A model generated the notes under the pieces. That model saw nothing but the letters and a program-made list of their open reading frames with translations. It had not been told where the DNA came from and searched no databases. Below are positions 1 through 7,762 of a DNA stretch of 9,065 nucleotides, in pieces. This stretch comes from an uncultured Eubacteriales bacterium. GTDB taxonomy: Bacteria; Bacillota; Clostridia; Lachnospirales; Anaerotignaceae. Position 1 is the stretch's first letter. Each line of letters opens with the position of its first letter. The stretch is taken from positions 1 through 9,065 of the forward strand of contig CABPCX010000055.1 of the NCBI GenBank assembly GCA_902406135.1, in the 5' to 3' direction. Both the position numbers and the translations under genes were made by a program.

Positions 1-1
1 T

Positions 2-424
2 CAGAAAAAACGCTCACTTCAGATAAAGCGGGAGGATGCGGTTAAAATTTCCAAAGGGGAATATTATCCTCTGCTTAAATACAGTGACCCCTTTGCTCTG
101 GAGTGCTACGGGATAATGAATATGCACTGTTACAAACCAAAAACTATCGTAGTTTATGACAGAAAAGCTTACATAGCCAAGGAAAATAAAATACGTATAA
201 CCTTTGACCACAATATTAGGGCGACGGAATCAAATCTGGACTTGTTTTCTCCGGAATTGAATCTGTATCCGGTACTGGACTCATTTAATTGTGTGCTTGA
301 AGTAAAATATAACGGATTTTTGCTAAGCTATATTAAAAATCTGATTAATGCCGCAAACAGGTCTGAGCTGTCTGTAAGCAAATATTGTTTGGCAAGAAGT
401 ATAAGTTTGAAATATGGTTTTTAA
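2..424 (+). CDS. VTC domain (polyphosphate polymerase-like) protein, 5'-truncated
   Basis: C-terminal 140 residues of a VTC-domain protein; the start lies left of the window. The reading frame is open from base 2 to the TAA at 422-424. Visible family-like segments are a basic strand (RSLQIKRED) near the fragment start, VVYDRKAYIA, RITFDHNIR, and the strongly characteristic VLEVKYNGFL with its Glu codon at 299-301. VTC domains have the triphosphate tunnel fold, in which basic residues and acidic metal ligands line a barrel; yeast Vtc4 makes polyphosphate from ATP. Bacterial members are usually about 230-260 residues, so roughly the first 100 are missing here and the catalytic set cannot be fully checked. 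It probably acts in the cytoplasm. It sits 14 bases before the DUF4956 gene, a recurrent partner as I know the family, which supports a joint role. Family is fairly certain; polyphosphate synthesis is inference. A Met inside the fragment (116) is not the true start because homology continues upstream of it. Confidence 0.85.
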   Translation, partial: QKKRSLQIKREDAVKISKGEYYPLLKYSDPFALECYGIMNMHCYKPKTIVVYDRKAYIAKENKIRITFDHNIRATESNLDLFSPELNLYPVLDSFNCVLEVKYNGFLLSYIKNLINAANRSELSVSKYCLARSISLKYGF

Positions 425-425
425 T

Positions 426-431
426 AAGGAG
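426..431 (+). promoter_or_regulatory. Ribosome binding site fixing the DUF4956 start
   Basis: AAGGAG lies 7 bases before the ATG at 439. This favours 439 over the in-frame upstream ATG at 385, which lies within the VTC gene and has no purine-rich sequence at the right distance. Confidence 0.75.
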
Positions 432-438
432 AAGATTT

Positions 439-1134
439 ATGAAGAAAGTATTATTTGAGCTTTTTGAAAATACCGGCCAGCTGGATTTGGAAGCCATAAC
501 CCTGCGTATGACCGCATCGGTTATAATTGCATTTTTTATTTTTCTGTCATATATGCTTTCCCATGAAGGCAGTATTTACAGTAAAAAATTCAATGTATCG
601 CTTATGGCCCTTACGGTAGTAACAACATCGGTTATGATAGTAATAAGCAATAACATAGCCCTTTCACTTGGTATGGTCGGTGCGTTATCAATCGTACGTT
701 TCCGTACTGCCATTAAGGATTCAAGAGATACAATATATATTTTCTGGGCTATTGTTGTAGGTATTTGCTGCGGTGCGGGAGATTTCCTCGTAGCCGGAAT
801 AGGAAGCGCATTCACGTTTTTAGTCCTGCTGATATTTGGACGTATTAAGAATGATAACAGAATGCTTCTTGTGATTCGTACTTCAAGGATAAACGAAGAA
901 CGTATAGAAGCTTTGATATTCCAGTATTTTGCAAGAAAAGCCACACTTAGAGTTAAAAACACTACGGAAAACAGTGTAGAGTTTATTTACGAAATCAGCA
1001 AACGTGTCCTTGATAACAGTGAAAAATATCAAAAGGCCTCGGGTAAGAACAAAACCATTACCGATGCTATTTACGAAATCGGAAATATAGAGTACTGCAA
1101 CTTTGTTATGCAGAATGATGAAATAAGCGGCTGA
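439..1134 (+). CDS. DUF4956 integral membrane protein
   Basis: A 231-residue membrane protein of the DUF4956 family, whose biochemical function is unknown. Hydrophobic segments lie at about residues 25-40, 53-69, 99-112 and 117-133. Between the second and third is the family hallmark: LGMVGALSIVRFRTAIKDSR, at about 77-96, followed by a Trp and a GxCCGAGD stretch (108-115). The C-terminal 95 residues are soluble, charged and probably cytoplasmic. The start at 439 is chosen from its AAGGAG site and the MKK beginning; the longer frame from 385 would add 18 unlikely residues. The gene follows the VTC gene by 14 bases and precedes the CotH gene by 25. DUF4956 genes commonly adjoin VTC and CotH genes, so a shared membrane-linked phosphate or polysaccharide process is a reasonable inference. 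Transport is possible but unproven. Family assignment is secure; role is not. Confidence 0.93.
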   Translation: MKKVLFELFENTGQLDLEAITLRMTASVIIAFFIFLSYMLSHEGSIYSKKFNVSLMALTVVTTSVMIVISNNIALSLGMVGALSIVRFRTAIKDSRDTIYIFWAIVVGICCGAGDFLVAGIGSAFTFLVLLIFGRIKNDNRMLLVIRTSRINEERIEALIFQYFARKATLRVKNTTENSVEFIYEISKRVLDNSEKYQKASGKNKTITDAIYEIGNIEYCNFVMQNDEISG

Positions 1135-1159
1135 TGTATAATTCTTGGAGGTATAAAAA

Positions 1160-2659
1160 ATGAGATATCGTCTTATGGGCATCACAGCCACCATATTGGT
1201 ACTGGCAGCCTCATTTGGAGCTTCCAATATAGATAAAGATAATCCCACCAACCGTATCCATCAGCATCTTGAAGACAGAGCGGAGGATGGCAGATGCTCT
1301 TGTGATAAAAGCGGGCTGTGCACCCATATGCCAATTATATCAATAGATACATTAGGGCAGGAGATACCGGGAGTACCATTATCTGAGGACGGCATTCCTC
1401 TGGAAAATGATGAAGAAGTTGACTATGAGTATAAATATGTATCAATGGCAGCAGACGGAAGTTCAGATATTGCCTGTCGGGTTGATGTTATGGATAATTC
1501 AAAACAGAATAATCATTTGACAGATGAGCCTGCTATGGAGCTTTCAGGACGTATCCGTATAAGAGGAAATACATCACGTCTATTTGATAAAAAAGGATAC
1601 CTGCTGAACATAACAAAAGATGACGGCATAGAAAATCGTGATGTTCCTATGCTTGGAATGGATGACCATCACGAATGGGCTCTGCATGGTCCTTTTCTTG
1701 ATAAAACAATGATACGTAATTATATGTGGTACAATATTGCCGGCGAAATTATGGACTATGCTCCTAATGTAAGATTCTGCGAAGTTGTAATAAACGGCGA
1801 GTATCAGGGGCTGTATGTTATGACAGAAACTATAACCAATGGTGAAGACAGCAGACTGGATATGAGTAAGCCTGAGAATGGAGCTTCTGCTGTAAGTTAT
1901 GTTGTGCGCCTTGACCGCGGCAGCAGCAATCCGATAAAAAACATTGAAACTTTTTCCGTACATACCATGAGAAATAAACAGATGATGGATATTGTTTATC
2001 CCGGTACAGAAAATTTGACACAGGATAGAATAGACTATATCCGGCAGGATTTTTCAGACTTTGAAAAAATTCTCTATTCCTTTGACTATGATACGGAACC
2101 CTATGCCTGGTGGAATAAAGCAGATATGGATTCATTCGTAGATTATTTTATATTGAATGAGTTTACCTGCAACTATGACGTTGGTTCCCGTTCAACCTAT
2201 GTATATAAAGATCTTCGCGGAAAATTCAATATGTGCATATGGGACTTTAATGCCTGCTGTGATAATTTCCATTTCAGCCAGACAGATCCACAGAAGTTTC
2301 AGATGCAGTATATTACTTGGTATTATATGCTTATAAAGGATGAGCATTTTGTTAACCGCGTTATCGAGAGATATAACCAGCTTAGAGAAACCTATTTAAG
2401 TGATGAATATTTGTTAAATTATATTGATGAGACAGTTGAATGGCTCGGACCGGCCGTTGACCGAAATTTTGAGGTATGGGGATATACCTTTGAAGACTAT
2501 ACTCCGCTCTATCCGAGTGAGCGAAATCCGGAAAACTATGATGAAGCTGTAGAACAGCTGAAAACATTTATCGTAGAAAGAGGAGCTTGGATGGACGAGA
2601 ACATTAAAATACTCAAACAGTATTGCCATGAGTCAAAGATAAAGAAGTTTAACCACTAA
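1160..2659 (+). CDS. CotH-family protein kinase-like protein, exported or membrane-anchored
   Basis: A 499-residue CotH-family protein. CotH proteins have an atypical kinase fold; Bacillus CotH phosphorylates spore coat proteins. The N-terminus has a short basic start and a hydrophobic stretch at about 7-21, a signal peptide or anchor, so the protein should act outside the membrane. A Cys cluster (C46, C48, C54) leads into the MPIISIDT strand typical of the family. Core motifs are RIRGNTSR (R135-R140) followed by a KKGYLL strand, FLDKTMIRN, the EVVINGEYQGLYVMTE nucleotide-binding region, and MCIWDFNACCDN with D362 as the probable metal-binding aspartate. GGAGGT at 1147-1152 lies 7 bases before the ATG. 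CotH next to VTC, DUF4956 and a polysaccharide synthase points to phosphorylation of an exported protein or glycan rather than spore coat work, but no substrate is visible. Catalytic activity is inferred from motif retention. Confidence 0.92.
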   Translation: MRYRLMGITATILVLAASFGASNIDKDNPTNRIHQHLEDRAEDGRCSCDKSGLCTHMPIISIDTLGQEIPGVPLSEDGIPLENDEEVDYEYKYVSMAADGSSDIACRVDVMDNSKQNNHLTDEPAMELSGRIRIRGNTSRLFDKKGYLLNITKDDGIENRDVPMLGMDDHHEWALHGPFLDKTMIRNYMWYNIAGEIMDYAPNVRFCEVVINGEYQGLYVMTETITNGEDSRLDMSKPENGASAVSYVVRLDRGSSNPIKNIETFSVHTMRNKQMMDIVYPGTENLTQDRIDYIRQDFSDFEKILYSFDYDTEPYAWWNKADMDSFVDYFILNEFTCNYDVGSRSTYVYKDLRGKFNMCIWDFNACCDNFHFSQTDPQKFQMQYITWYYMLIKDEHFVNRVIERYNQLRETYLSDEYLLNYIDETVEWLGPAVDRNFEVWGYTFEDYTPLYPSERNPENYDEAVEQLKTFIVERGAWMDENIKILKQYCHESKIKKFNH

Positions 2660-2678
2660 ATCGGAGGAGGAAAACTTT

Positions 2679-4673
2679 ATGAAGAAATTTATAATTGCCG
2701 CCCTTATTGTGGTTATTCTTGCGTTTATTATAAATGAAGCTTACTACAGGCTTGGAATTTATATTGACTTAAATCCCGATGAACCGGTTACTACATTTAT
2801 GACTGCCGATGCAGATACCATATATATGGAGAAAGACGGCGTTGTTGAACCCTTTGAGATAAGGGGCGTAAATATGGGTGTAGGTATACCGGGAGAATGG
2901 GCTACAGACTATGCGATAGACAAAGTATGGGTAAATGACTATGTGCAGAACTCCCACAGAGATGCCTATGACGACGATTTTCGACAGACGTTTTTAGATG
3001 ACTGCAGAACCGTTGTTGATATAATTCACGGTAAGAAAAATTTGAATCTTGGATACGGTATTGGAGCAGGAAGCTATCGTAATGATATATCTCCATGGGT
3101 AATCGGATACATTCTTGGTGTTGAATGGGAGGATGTAACGGTCGTATATACGAATGATAAATATCCCGACCGAAATGTATACAATGGAACCTATATGTAT
3201 ACAACCGAAGACGCAACACCTTTTGAGGCTATGCTCTGCGAAGTAGGCAATAAGATAATAGAGTATGAATCCGAAAGATATAAACAGCAGAGACTTATAG
3301 CGTTTTCAAACTGGCCCACAACGGACCCCTTTGACTATCCGGAGCTTATAACAAAATATTTTATGAAATGTGCAAAGGTAGATGTGGAACATATCCGTAC
3401 GACAGATGCGTTTTTGTCAGGGCACTTTGCGTCATACCATGTATACCCGTACTACCCGGACTATCTTAACTTTGTTGATTATAAAAGCAGTTTTCCCGTT
3501 ACGGAAGACGGAGAAATAAATACATACAGAGCTTATTTGCAGACCTTGACCGAGCATCACACAATACCCGTTGTAATATCGGAATTTGGTGTTTCTACGG
3601 GAAGGGGAATGGCTCAGAGAGACTATAATACAAACCGAAACCAGGGCAATATGTCAGAGCAGGAGCAGGGACAGGCGGTTATCGACTGTTATGAAGATAT
3701 TATGGCTGCGGGCTGTGCCGGAGGGTGTATTTTCACATGGCAGGACGAGTGGTTTAAACGTACGTGGAATACCATGCAGTCGGTAGACCTTGACAATACG
3801 CCTTACTGGAGTGACTATCAGACAAATGAGCAGTATTTTGGTTTGCTTTCCTTTGACCCCGGAAATGAGAAAAGTGTCTGCTATGTGGACGGAGACACTT
3901 CCGAATGGAATGAAAGTGACCTTGTAATAGAAAACGGGGATATGTCTGTTTCTATGAAATATGATGAAAAGTTTATTTACTTTTATATACAAAAAGAAGG
4001 ATTTTCTCCGGAAAATGATAAGCTGTATATTCCCATTGATACGACACAAAAAACGGGAACTACTTACTGCAGCAACTATGACATATCATTTACCAGAGCC
4101 TGTGACTTTATAATAACCATTGACGGAAAAGAAAACAGCCGTCTGCTTGTGCAGGAAAGATATGAGAATCTGAGGGCAATGTATTCTCTTGAAACCAGAA
4201 ACGAGGACGCCTATCTCAATGTTCCCGATGCGGATATACCGGTATTTAAGCCCATACACCTAATGCTTCAGACAGCTACACCGCTGCTGACAGGCGAATG
4301 GACAGCCACTGCTGAGACCTACGAGACGGGACTTTTAGAATACGGTAATGCAAATCCTGAATCGGAGGATTTCAATTCTTTGGCAGACTTTATATTTACT
4401 GAAAACGGAGTTGAATTGAAACTTCCCTGGCAGCTTCTAAACTTTTCGAATCCGTCAGAGATGCTGATACACGATGATTATTATGAGCATTACGGAGTAG
4501 AGTATATCCATATAGATGAGATGTATGTCGGCATAACAGATGATAACAACGATAAAATAAGAGTAGAAATGGAAGCTTTCCCGCTTAAGGGCTGGGGAGA
4601 AGAAGTGACATATCATGAAAGGCTTAAGGAATCCTATTATATGATAAAAGATTATTGGGGCCGTAAGAGTTAA
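2679..4673 (+). CDS. Membrane-anchored glycoside-hydrolase-like protein (clan A barrel) with C-terminal CBM9/DOMON-like domain; probable internal deletion
   Basis: A 664-residue extracytoplasmic protein. An N-terminal MKK plus hydrophobic helix (about 4-19) acts as anchor or signal. Residues about 58-395 resemble a clan A (GH5/GH2-like) beta/alpha barrel: first strand IRGVNMG (R62-G67), GVEWE at the end of a central strand with E149 as likely acid/base, SYHVYPYYPDY (H254), VVISEFG with E302 as likely nucleophile, and FTWQDEW (W354) at the last strand. Residues about 400-655 form a beta-rich domain beginning YVDGDTSEWN and containing MKYDEKFIYFYI, as in CBM9/DOMON-type carbohydrate-binding modules. 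Between DYAIDK and VWVNDY (81-84) the second strand normally carrying a GxNxIRVY motif is absent, so about 40-50 residues seem lost in frame. GGAGGAGG at 2663-2670 precedes the ATG. Its place beside the synthase suggests trimming or binding the exported glycan; the deletion may leave it inactive. Hydrolase class and substrate are inference. Confidence 0.75.
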   Translation: MKKFIIAALIVVILAFIINEAYYRLGIYIDLNPDEPVTTFMTADADTIYMEKDGVVEPFEIRGVNMGVGIPGEWATDYAIDKVWVNDYVQNSHRDAYDDDFRQTFLDDCRTVVDIIHGKKNLNLGYGIGAGSYRNDISPWVIGYILGVEWEDVTVVYTNDKYPDRNVYNGTYMYTTEDATPFEAMLCEVGNKIIEYESERYKQQRLIAFSNWPTTDPFDYPELITKYFMKCAKVDVEHIRTTDAFLSGHFASYHVYPYYPDYLNFVDYKSSFPVTEDGEINTYRAYLQTLTEHHTIPVVISEFGVSTGRGMAQRDYNTNRNQGNMSEQEQGQAVIDCYEDIMAAGCAGGCIFTWQDEWFKRTWNTMQSVDLDNTPYWSDYQTNEQYFGLLSFDPGNEKSVCYVDGDTSEWNESDLVIENGDMSVSMKYDEKFIYFYIQKEGFSPENDKLYIPIDTTQKTGTTYCSNYDISFTRACDFIITIDGKENSRLLVQERYENLRAMYSLETRNEDAYLNVPDADIPVFKPIHLMLQTATPLLTGEWTATAETYETGLLEYGNANPESEDFNSLADFIFTENGVELKLPWQLLNFSNPSEMLIHDDYYEHYGVEYIHIDEMYVGITDDNNDKIRVEMEAFPLKGWGEEVTYHERLKESYYMIKDYWGRKS

Positions 4674-4703
4674 CAGTCTGGCGGCGTAGAAAAGGGGTAA
4701 AAA

Positions 4704-5804
4704 ATGAATGTAGAAGATTTACTCTATATTTATGGTGCTGTTTGTGTAAGTATGATTATATTCAATGTGATATACAATATCACTTTGAGCCGCAGAGGCT
4801 CCAGCCTCGAAAAACGATGCCAAAAGATAAAAAAACAGCTGGATGTACAGCTCAAAATCATAGAAAATAATGGTAAAGTATCTGAAAATCATTTAAAATA
4901 TTTATGGCGTATACTGCGTCATGTTAACTATCTTGCAGCATTTGACCGTGTACTGTATGAGCTTTTGCCTGAACAGAATGAAGTTAAGAAAGAATATATT
5001 CGTCAGATAAAGCCCGTTATAATGTATATGTCTACGCTCTATCTTAAAAAGGAAAGTATACAGATGAGCTATTTTGCCTACTTTCTTTCAAGATGCGAAA
5101 TCAGAAACCGTCAGCAGTTTGATACAATTCAGGACATTCTGCTGGAATATGTGAAAAAAGATAACCTATACTGCAGATGCAACGCATTACAGGCTTTATA
5201 TAACTTTGGAGATGAGGAACATATCGCTCAGGCACTTATTGTCCAGGATGACGGAAGGGTTTTTCTGCATGAGAAAATATTGACAGAAGGTCTCCTTTCC
5301 TTTTCCGGCGAACATAGTGTCCTTATCAGACGTTTATGGTCAGAGTTTGAAGATTTTTCTATACATACACAGCTTGCAATACTGAATTACATACGTTTTT
5401 ACAGCGGTGACTATAAAAAAGAAATGCTTGCCATTATGCAGAATGAAGATATGGATAAGGAACTGCGTCTTTCAGCTGTAAGATACTTTGGAAAATATTA
5501 TTATGAACCGGCACTTAATACACTTTTGGCTTTTACAATGGACAAAAATCAGGATAAATGGGAATATGCCACTGTGGCGACTTCTTCACTATCAATTTAT
5601 GACGGCGAAGAAGTTATCGAAGCGCTGAAGGAAGCCATTTGCAGCAGCAACTGGTTTATACGTTATTCGGCGGCGCAAAGCCTTACTTCCCATAAAATAG
5701 ATTACAGCGATTTGACTGATATAGTTTCAGGAAATGACCGCTATGCCAGAGAAATGATGACTTATCGTCTGGAATCACAGAAGCTGCAGAATGCGGAGGT
5801 ATGA
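4704..5804 (+). CDS. Membrane-anchored HEAT-repeat protein, probable glycosyltransferase partner
   Basis: A 366-residue protein with one N-terminal transmembrane helix (about 6-27), a basic linker (SRRGSSLEKR) that predicts the rest is cytoplasmic, and an all-helical body. HEAT-type helical pairs are clearest at about 153-180 (CNALQALYNFGD), 249-275 (LRLSAVRYFGKYYYEPAL), 283-312 and 314-345 (FIRYSAAQSL). Such repeats form curved scaffolds for protein binding; no catalytic motif is seen. The stop codon (TGA, 5802-5804) is only 6 bases before the glycosyltransferase ATG, and the latter's ribosome binding site lies inside this gene's last codons, so the two are probably translationally coupled. 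A stable complex with the synthase on the inner membrane face is the most likely role, by inference. AAGGGGT at 4692-4698 precedes the ATG. Repeat class is fairly sure; function is not known. Confidence 0.82.
   Translation: MNVEDLLYIYGAVCVSMIIFNVIYNITLSRRGSSLEKRCQKIKKQLDVQLKIIENNGKVSENHLKYLWRILRHVNYLAAFDRVLYELLPEQNEVKKEYIRQIKPVIMYMSTLYLKKESIQMSYFAYFLSRCEIRNRQQFDTIQDILLEYVKKDNLYCRCNALQALYNFGDEEHIAQALIVQDDGRVFLHEKILTEGLLSFSGEHSVLIRRLWSEFEDFSIHTQLAILNYIRFYSGDYKKEMLAIMQNEDMDKELRLSAVRYFGKYYYEPALNTLLAFTMDKNQDKWEYATVATSSLSIYDGEEVIEALKEAICSSNWFIRYSAAQSLTSHKIDYSDLTDIVSGNDRYAREMMTYRLESQKLQNAEV
5795..5800 (+). promoter_or_regulatory. Ribosome binding site of the glycosyltransferase, inside the HEAT gene end
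   Basis: GGAGGT lies 10 bases before the ATG at 5811. A nearer ATG at 5801, overlapping the upstream stop as ATGA, abuts this site without spacing and opens only an 8-codon frame, so 5811 is the start. Confidence 0.75.
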
Positions 5805-5810
5805 AAGTAA

Positions 5811-7214
5811 ATGACAGACGTATATAAACTGTTTTTTAGCTATATAGAAATATTTTTTATAATCTATATGATTGGATATGCCAGCTTCCTGTTTTTGTCG
5901 GTTACAGTTGGGTCTTCGACGCTTTACCAGTCAAAGAAAAGAAATGAGCTGAAAAGTGAACTGCAGGGAGAATATTATATCCCGGTTTCTATTATAGTGC
6001 CGGCATATAATGAGGAAATCACAATTGTAGAAAGCATACGCTCACTGCTTGCGCTGGAGTATAAATTATATGAAATTATAATTGTCGATGACGGCTCGAA
6101 AGACAATACGGCTGATGTGGTGCAGAAAGCATTCAGTATGCAGAAAATAAGCAGACCTATACAGCGTAAAATTTTCTGCCAGCCAGAAGAAGCAATTTAT
6201 GAAAGCTATGGTTTTAAAGTTCCTATCACACTTATCAGAAAGAAAAACGGAGGCAAAGCCGATGCCCTGAATATGGGAATAAATGCATCAAAATATCCTT
6301 ATTTCATTTGTATGGATGCAGACTCCGTGCTTCAGTATGACTCTCTTGAAAAAATAGTGAGACCCGTACTTGAAGAGGGTGATATCGTAGCCGTAGGAGG
6401 AGCAGTCCGCCCGAGCAACGGAGCGGTTATACATAACGGAAGGGTTGTTTCGTATCATCTTCCCAATAAGATTATTCCATGTATGCAGGTTTTGGAATAT
6501 GACCGTTCATTTCTGGCTGCCAGAATACTGTTTGATAAATTCAACGGAAGTATAATTATTTCAGGGGCCTTTGGACTTTTTAAGAAAAATATTGTTATTG
6601 ATGCCGGCGGATATGACGCCACAACAATGGGTGAGGATATGGAGCTTGTCGTTAAGCTGCACGTATTCTGCCGCGAAAATAACATTCCATACAGAATACG
6701 TTATGCTACCGACGCAATATGCTGGACTCAGGCACCGGAAAAACTTGATGACCTTTGCAAACAGCGCAGACGCTGGCATATTGGACTGTTTCAGAGTATG
6801 ACGCGCCATAGAAGAATGTTTATTAATCCTAAATATGGACTTGTTGGTCTTATTTCATATCTGTATTTTTTGATATATGAACTGTTTTCGCCGTATATCG
6901 AAATATTTGGTATTTTTACGATTGTACTGGCGTTTTTGGTGGATTTGATAAATGTTCCGTTTATGATATTGTTTTTCCTAATATATGTTGTATATTCCGC
7001 AATTTTGTCGTTAACGGCATTTTTTGCCCGTATACATACTATAGACTTGAAACTTAAATTTACAGACGTAATTAAAGCCATTGGACTTTGTGCAGTTGAG
7101 GTATCCTGTCTGAGGCTTGTGCTTGCATGGGTACGTGCCATGGCACTTATAGGATACAGAAAAAGAAAGATGGTTTGGGGAAGCATAGAGAGAAAGAAAA
7201 TATCATTCAAGTAA
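5811..7214 (+). CDS. Processive family 2 membrane glycosyltransferase (polysaccharide synthase)
   Basis: A 467-residue inverting GT2 enzyme of the cellulose/poly-N-acetylglucosamine synthase type, expected to polymerise a sugar from a nucleotide donor in the cytoplasm and move the chain through the membrane. One N-terminal membrane helix (about 9-31) is followed by the GT-A domain: IVPAYNEE, VDDGS (V92-S96, donor-binding aspartates), NGGKADALN (146-154), DADS (D169-D171, metal site), ISGAFGLF, GED (E275-D276, catalytic-base position) and QRRRW (Q318-W322, the QxxRW processivity motif). Several membrane helices follow from about 344 to 408 and again near 425-445. Between VDDGS and NGGKAD is a longer-than-usual loop (about 105-143). 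No PilZ domain follows the helices, unlike BcsA, so any cyclic di-GMP control must be indirect. All catalytic motifs are intact. Sugar specificity cannot be told from sequence. It directly follows the HEAT gene, its probable partner. Confidence 0.95.
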   Translation: MTDVYKLFFSYIEIFFIIYMIGYASFLFLSVTVGSSTLYQSKKRNELKSELQGEYYIPVSIIVPAYNEEITIVESIRSLLALEYKLYEIIIVDDGSKDNTADVVQKAFSMQKISRPIQRKIFCQPEEAIYESYGFKVPITLIRKKNGGKADALNMGINASKYPYFICMDADSVLQYDSLEKIVRPVLEEGDIVAVGGAVRPSNGAVIHNGRVVSYHLPNKIIPCMQVLEYDRSFLAARILFDKFNGSIIISGAFGLFKKNIVIDAGGYDATTMGEDMELVVKLHVFCRENNIPYRIRYATDAICWTQAPEKLDDLCKQRRRWHIGLFQSMTRHRRMFINPKYGLVGLISYLYFLIYELFSPYIEIFGIFTIVLAFLVDLINVPFMILFFLIYVVYSAILSLTAFFARIHTIDLKLKFTDVIKAIGLCAVEVSCLRLVLAWVRAMALIGYRKRKMVWGSIERKKISFK

Positions 7215-7222
7215 AGGGGAGT
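7214..7222 (+). promoter_or_regulatory. Ribosome binding site fixing the coiled-coil gene start
   Basis: AAAGGGGAG overlaps the last base of the glycosyltransferase stop codon and is 7 bases from the ATG at 7230. An in-frame GTG at 7221 overlaps this site and is therefore not the start. Confidence 0.7.
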
Positions 7223-7229
7223 GTACATT

Positions 7230-7742
7230 ATGAATTTAGATAATTTGCAAAAGGGCTTTTTTGGATACAAGAAGAGCAGTGTATATGAGTATATATCATC
7301 AATGGAAGAAGAATTTTCAGAAAGACTTCTTGAAAAGGATGAAGATACTAAGAAAAAAGAAGAAGAGTATAAAGAAAAAATCAGACAGCTGGAAAATGAG
7401 CTGCAAGATGTAAGGAAACAGCTTGACGGCTGTAAAAAAGAACAGATGATGATAGGTGATACTCTTATGGATGCTAAACGTTATGCAGAAGAGCTCAAGA
7501 AAAAGGCATACGAAGATGAAGAAAAAGAACGCCGTAAGTGGGAAAAGGCAGTGGCTCAGAATAATTTAGAGCTGGATAATTATCAGAAAAAAATTTCGGA
7601 AGTAAGAGAAAATCTTATTAAAACTCTGCAGAATATGGATGAAAAAGCGGCAGAATTGGGCACTCAGATTCAGGTAATTAAAGAAGAATGTCCAAACCGA
7701 AATATGACTTTATTTAAACTGAAAGACGAAAATGAAAAATAA
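7230..7742 (+). CDS. Short DivIVA-like coiled-coil protein
   Basis: A 170-residue, highly charged protein. Residues 9-29 (GFFGYKKSSVYEYISSMEEE and on) resemble the N-terminal membrane-curvature-binding region of DivIVA/GpsB proteins, where a GY pair and a following short helix precede the coil. From about 25 to 150 there are nearly unbroken heptad-like runs rich in Glu, Lys and Leu, a long coiled coil; a small tail (CPNRNMTLFKLKDENEK) follows. No enzyme motif and no membrane helix are seen. DivIVA-family proteins mark poles or septa and recruit other proteins, so here it may position the polysaccharide synthase or the neighbouring GGDEF-EAL protein; that is inference from gene order. The start is ATG 7230, supported by its ribosome binding site. 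The assignment to DivIVA rests on a short segment, and a plain coiled-coil protein is the alternative. Confidence 0.72.
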   Translation: MNLDNLQKGFFGYKKSSVYEYISSMEEEFSERLLEKDEDTKKKEEEYKEKIRQLENELQDVRKQLDGCKKEQMMIGDTLMDAKRYAEELKKKAYEDEEKERRKWEKAVAQNNLELDNYQKKISEVRENLIKTLQNMDEKAAELGTQIQVIKEECPNRNMTLFKLKDENEK

Positions 7743-7746
7743 AATC

Positions 7747-7762
7747 AGGGGCGAAAACATTG
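7747..7762 (+). promoter_or_regulatory. Ribosome binding site and TTG start of the GGDEF-EAL gene
   Basis: AGGGGCG (7747-7753) is followed after 6 bases by TTG (7760-7762). An in-frame TGA at 7733-7735 excludes any start further upstream, and there is no ATG or GTG between it and the TTG. The first in-frame ATG comes only about 130 codons later, after most of the N-terminal domain. Confidence 0.7.

Noticed and set aside
389..416. TTGGCA followed after 16 bases by AATATG as a promoter before the DUF4956 gene
   Set aside because: The -10 box matches the consensus at only about half its positions, and the gap to the previous gene is 14 bases, which fits co-transcription.
385..438. Longer N-terminus for the DUF4956 protein from the ATG at 385
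   Set aside because: It overlaps the VTC gene, has no ribosome binding site and adds a basic, non-family extension; the ATG at 439 has a good AAGGAG.
576..1251. Two overlapping minus-strand frames of 122-128 residues
   Set aside because: They are antisense shadows of the DUF4956 and CotH genes, with no family-like sequence or translation signals. The same applies to the other minus-strand frames in the window.
2925..2930. Frameshift as the cause of the missing barrel segment
   Set aside because: Family-like sequence continues in the same frame on both sides with no room for the missing residues in any frame, so a deletion fits and a frameshift does not.
4674..4703. Possible terminator in the longest intergenic gap
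   Set aside because: The 30 bases hold no inverted repeat with a T-run, only the next gene's ribosome binding site.
5801..5827. ATGA start-stop overlap after the HEAT gene as a small gene
   Set aside because: The frame stops after 8 codons and the ATG abuts the ribosome binding site; 5811 is the real start.
7221..7229. GTG start for the coiled-coil protein
   Set aside because: It lies within the ribosome binding site; the ATG at 7230 is correctly spaced.
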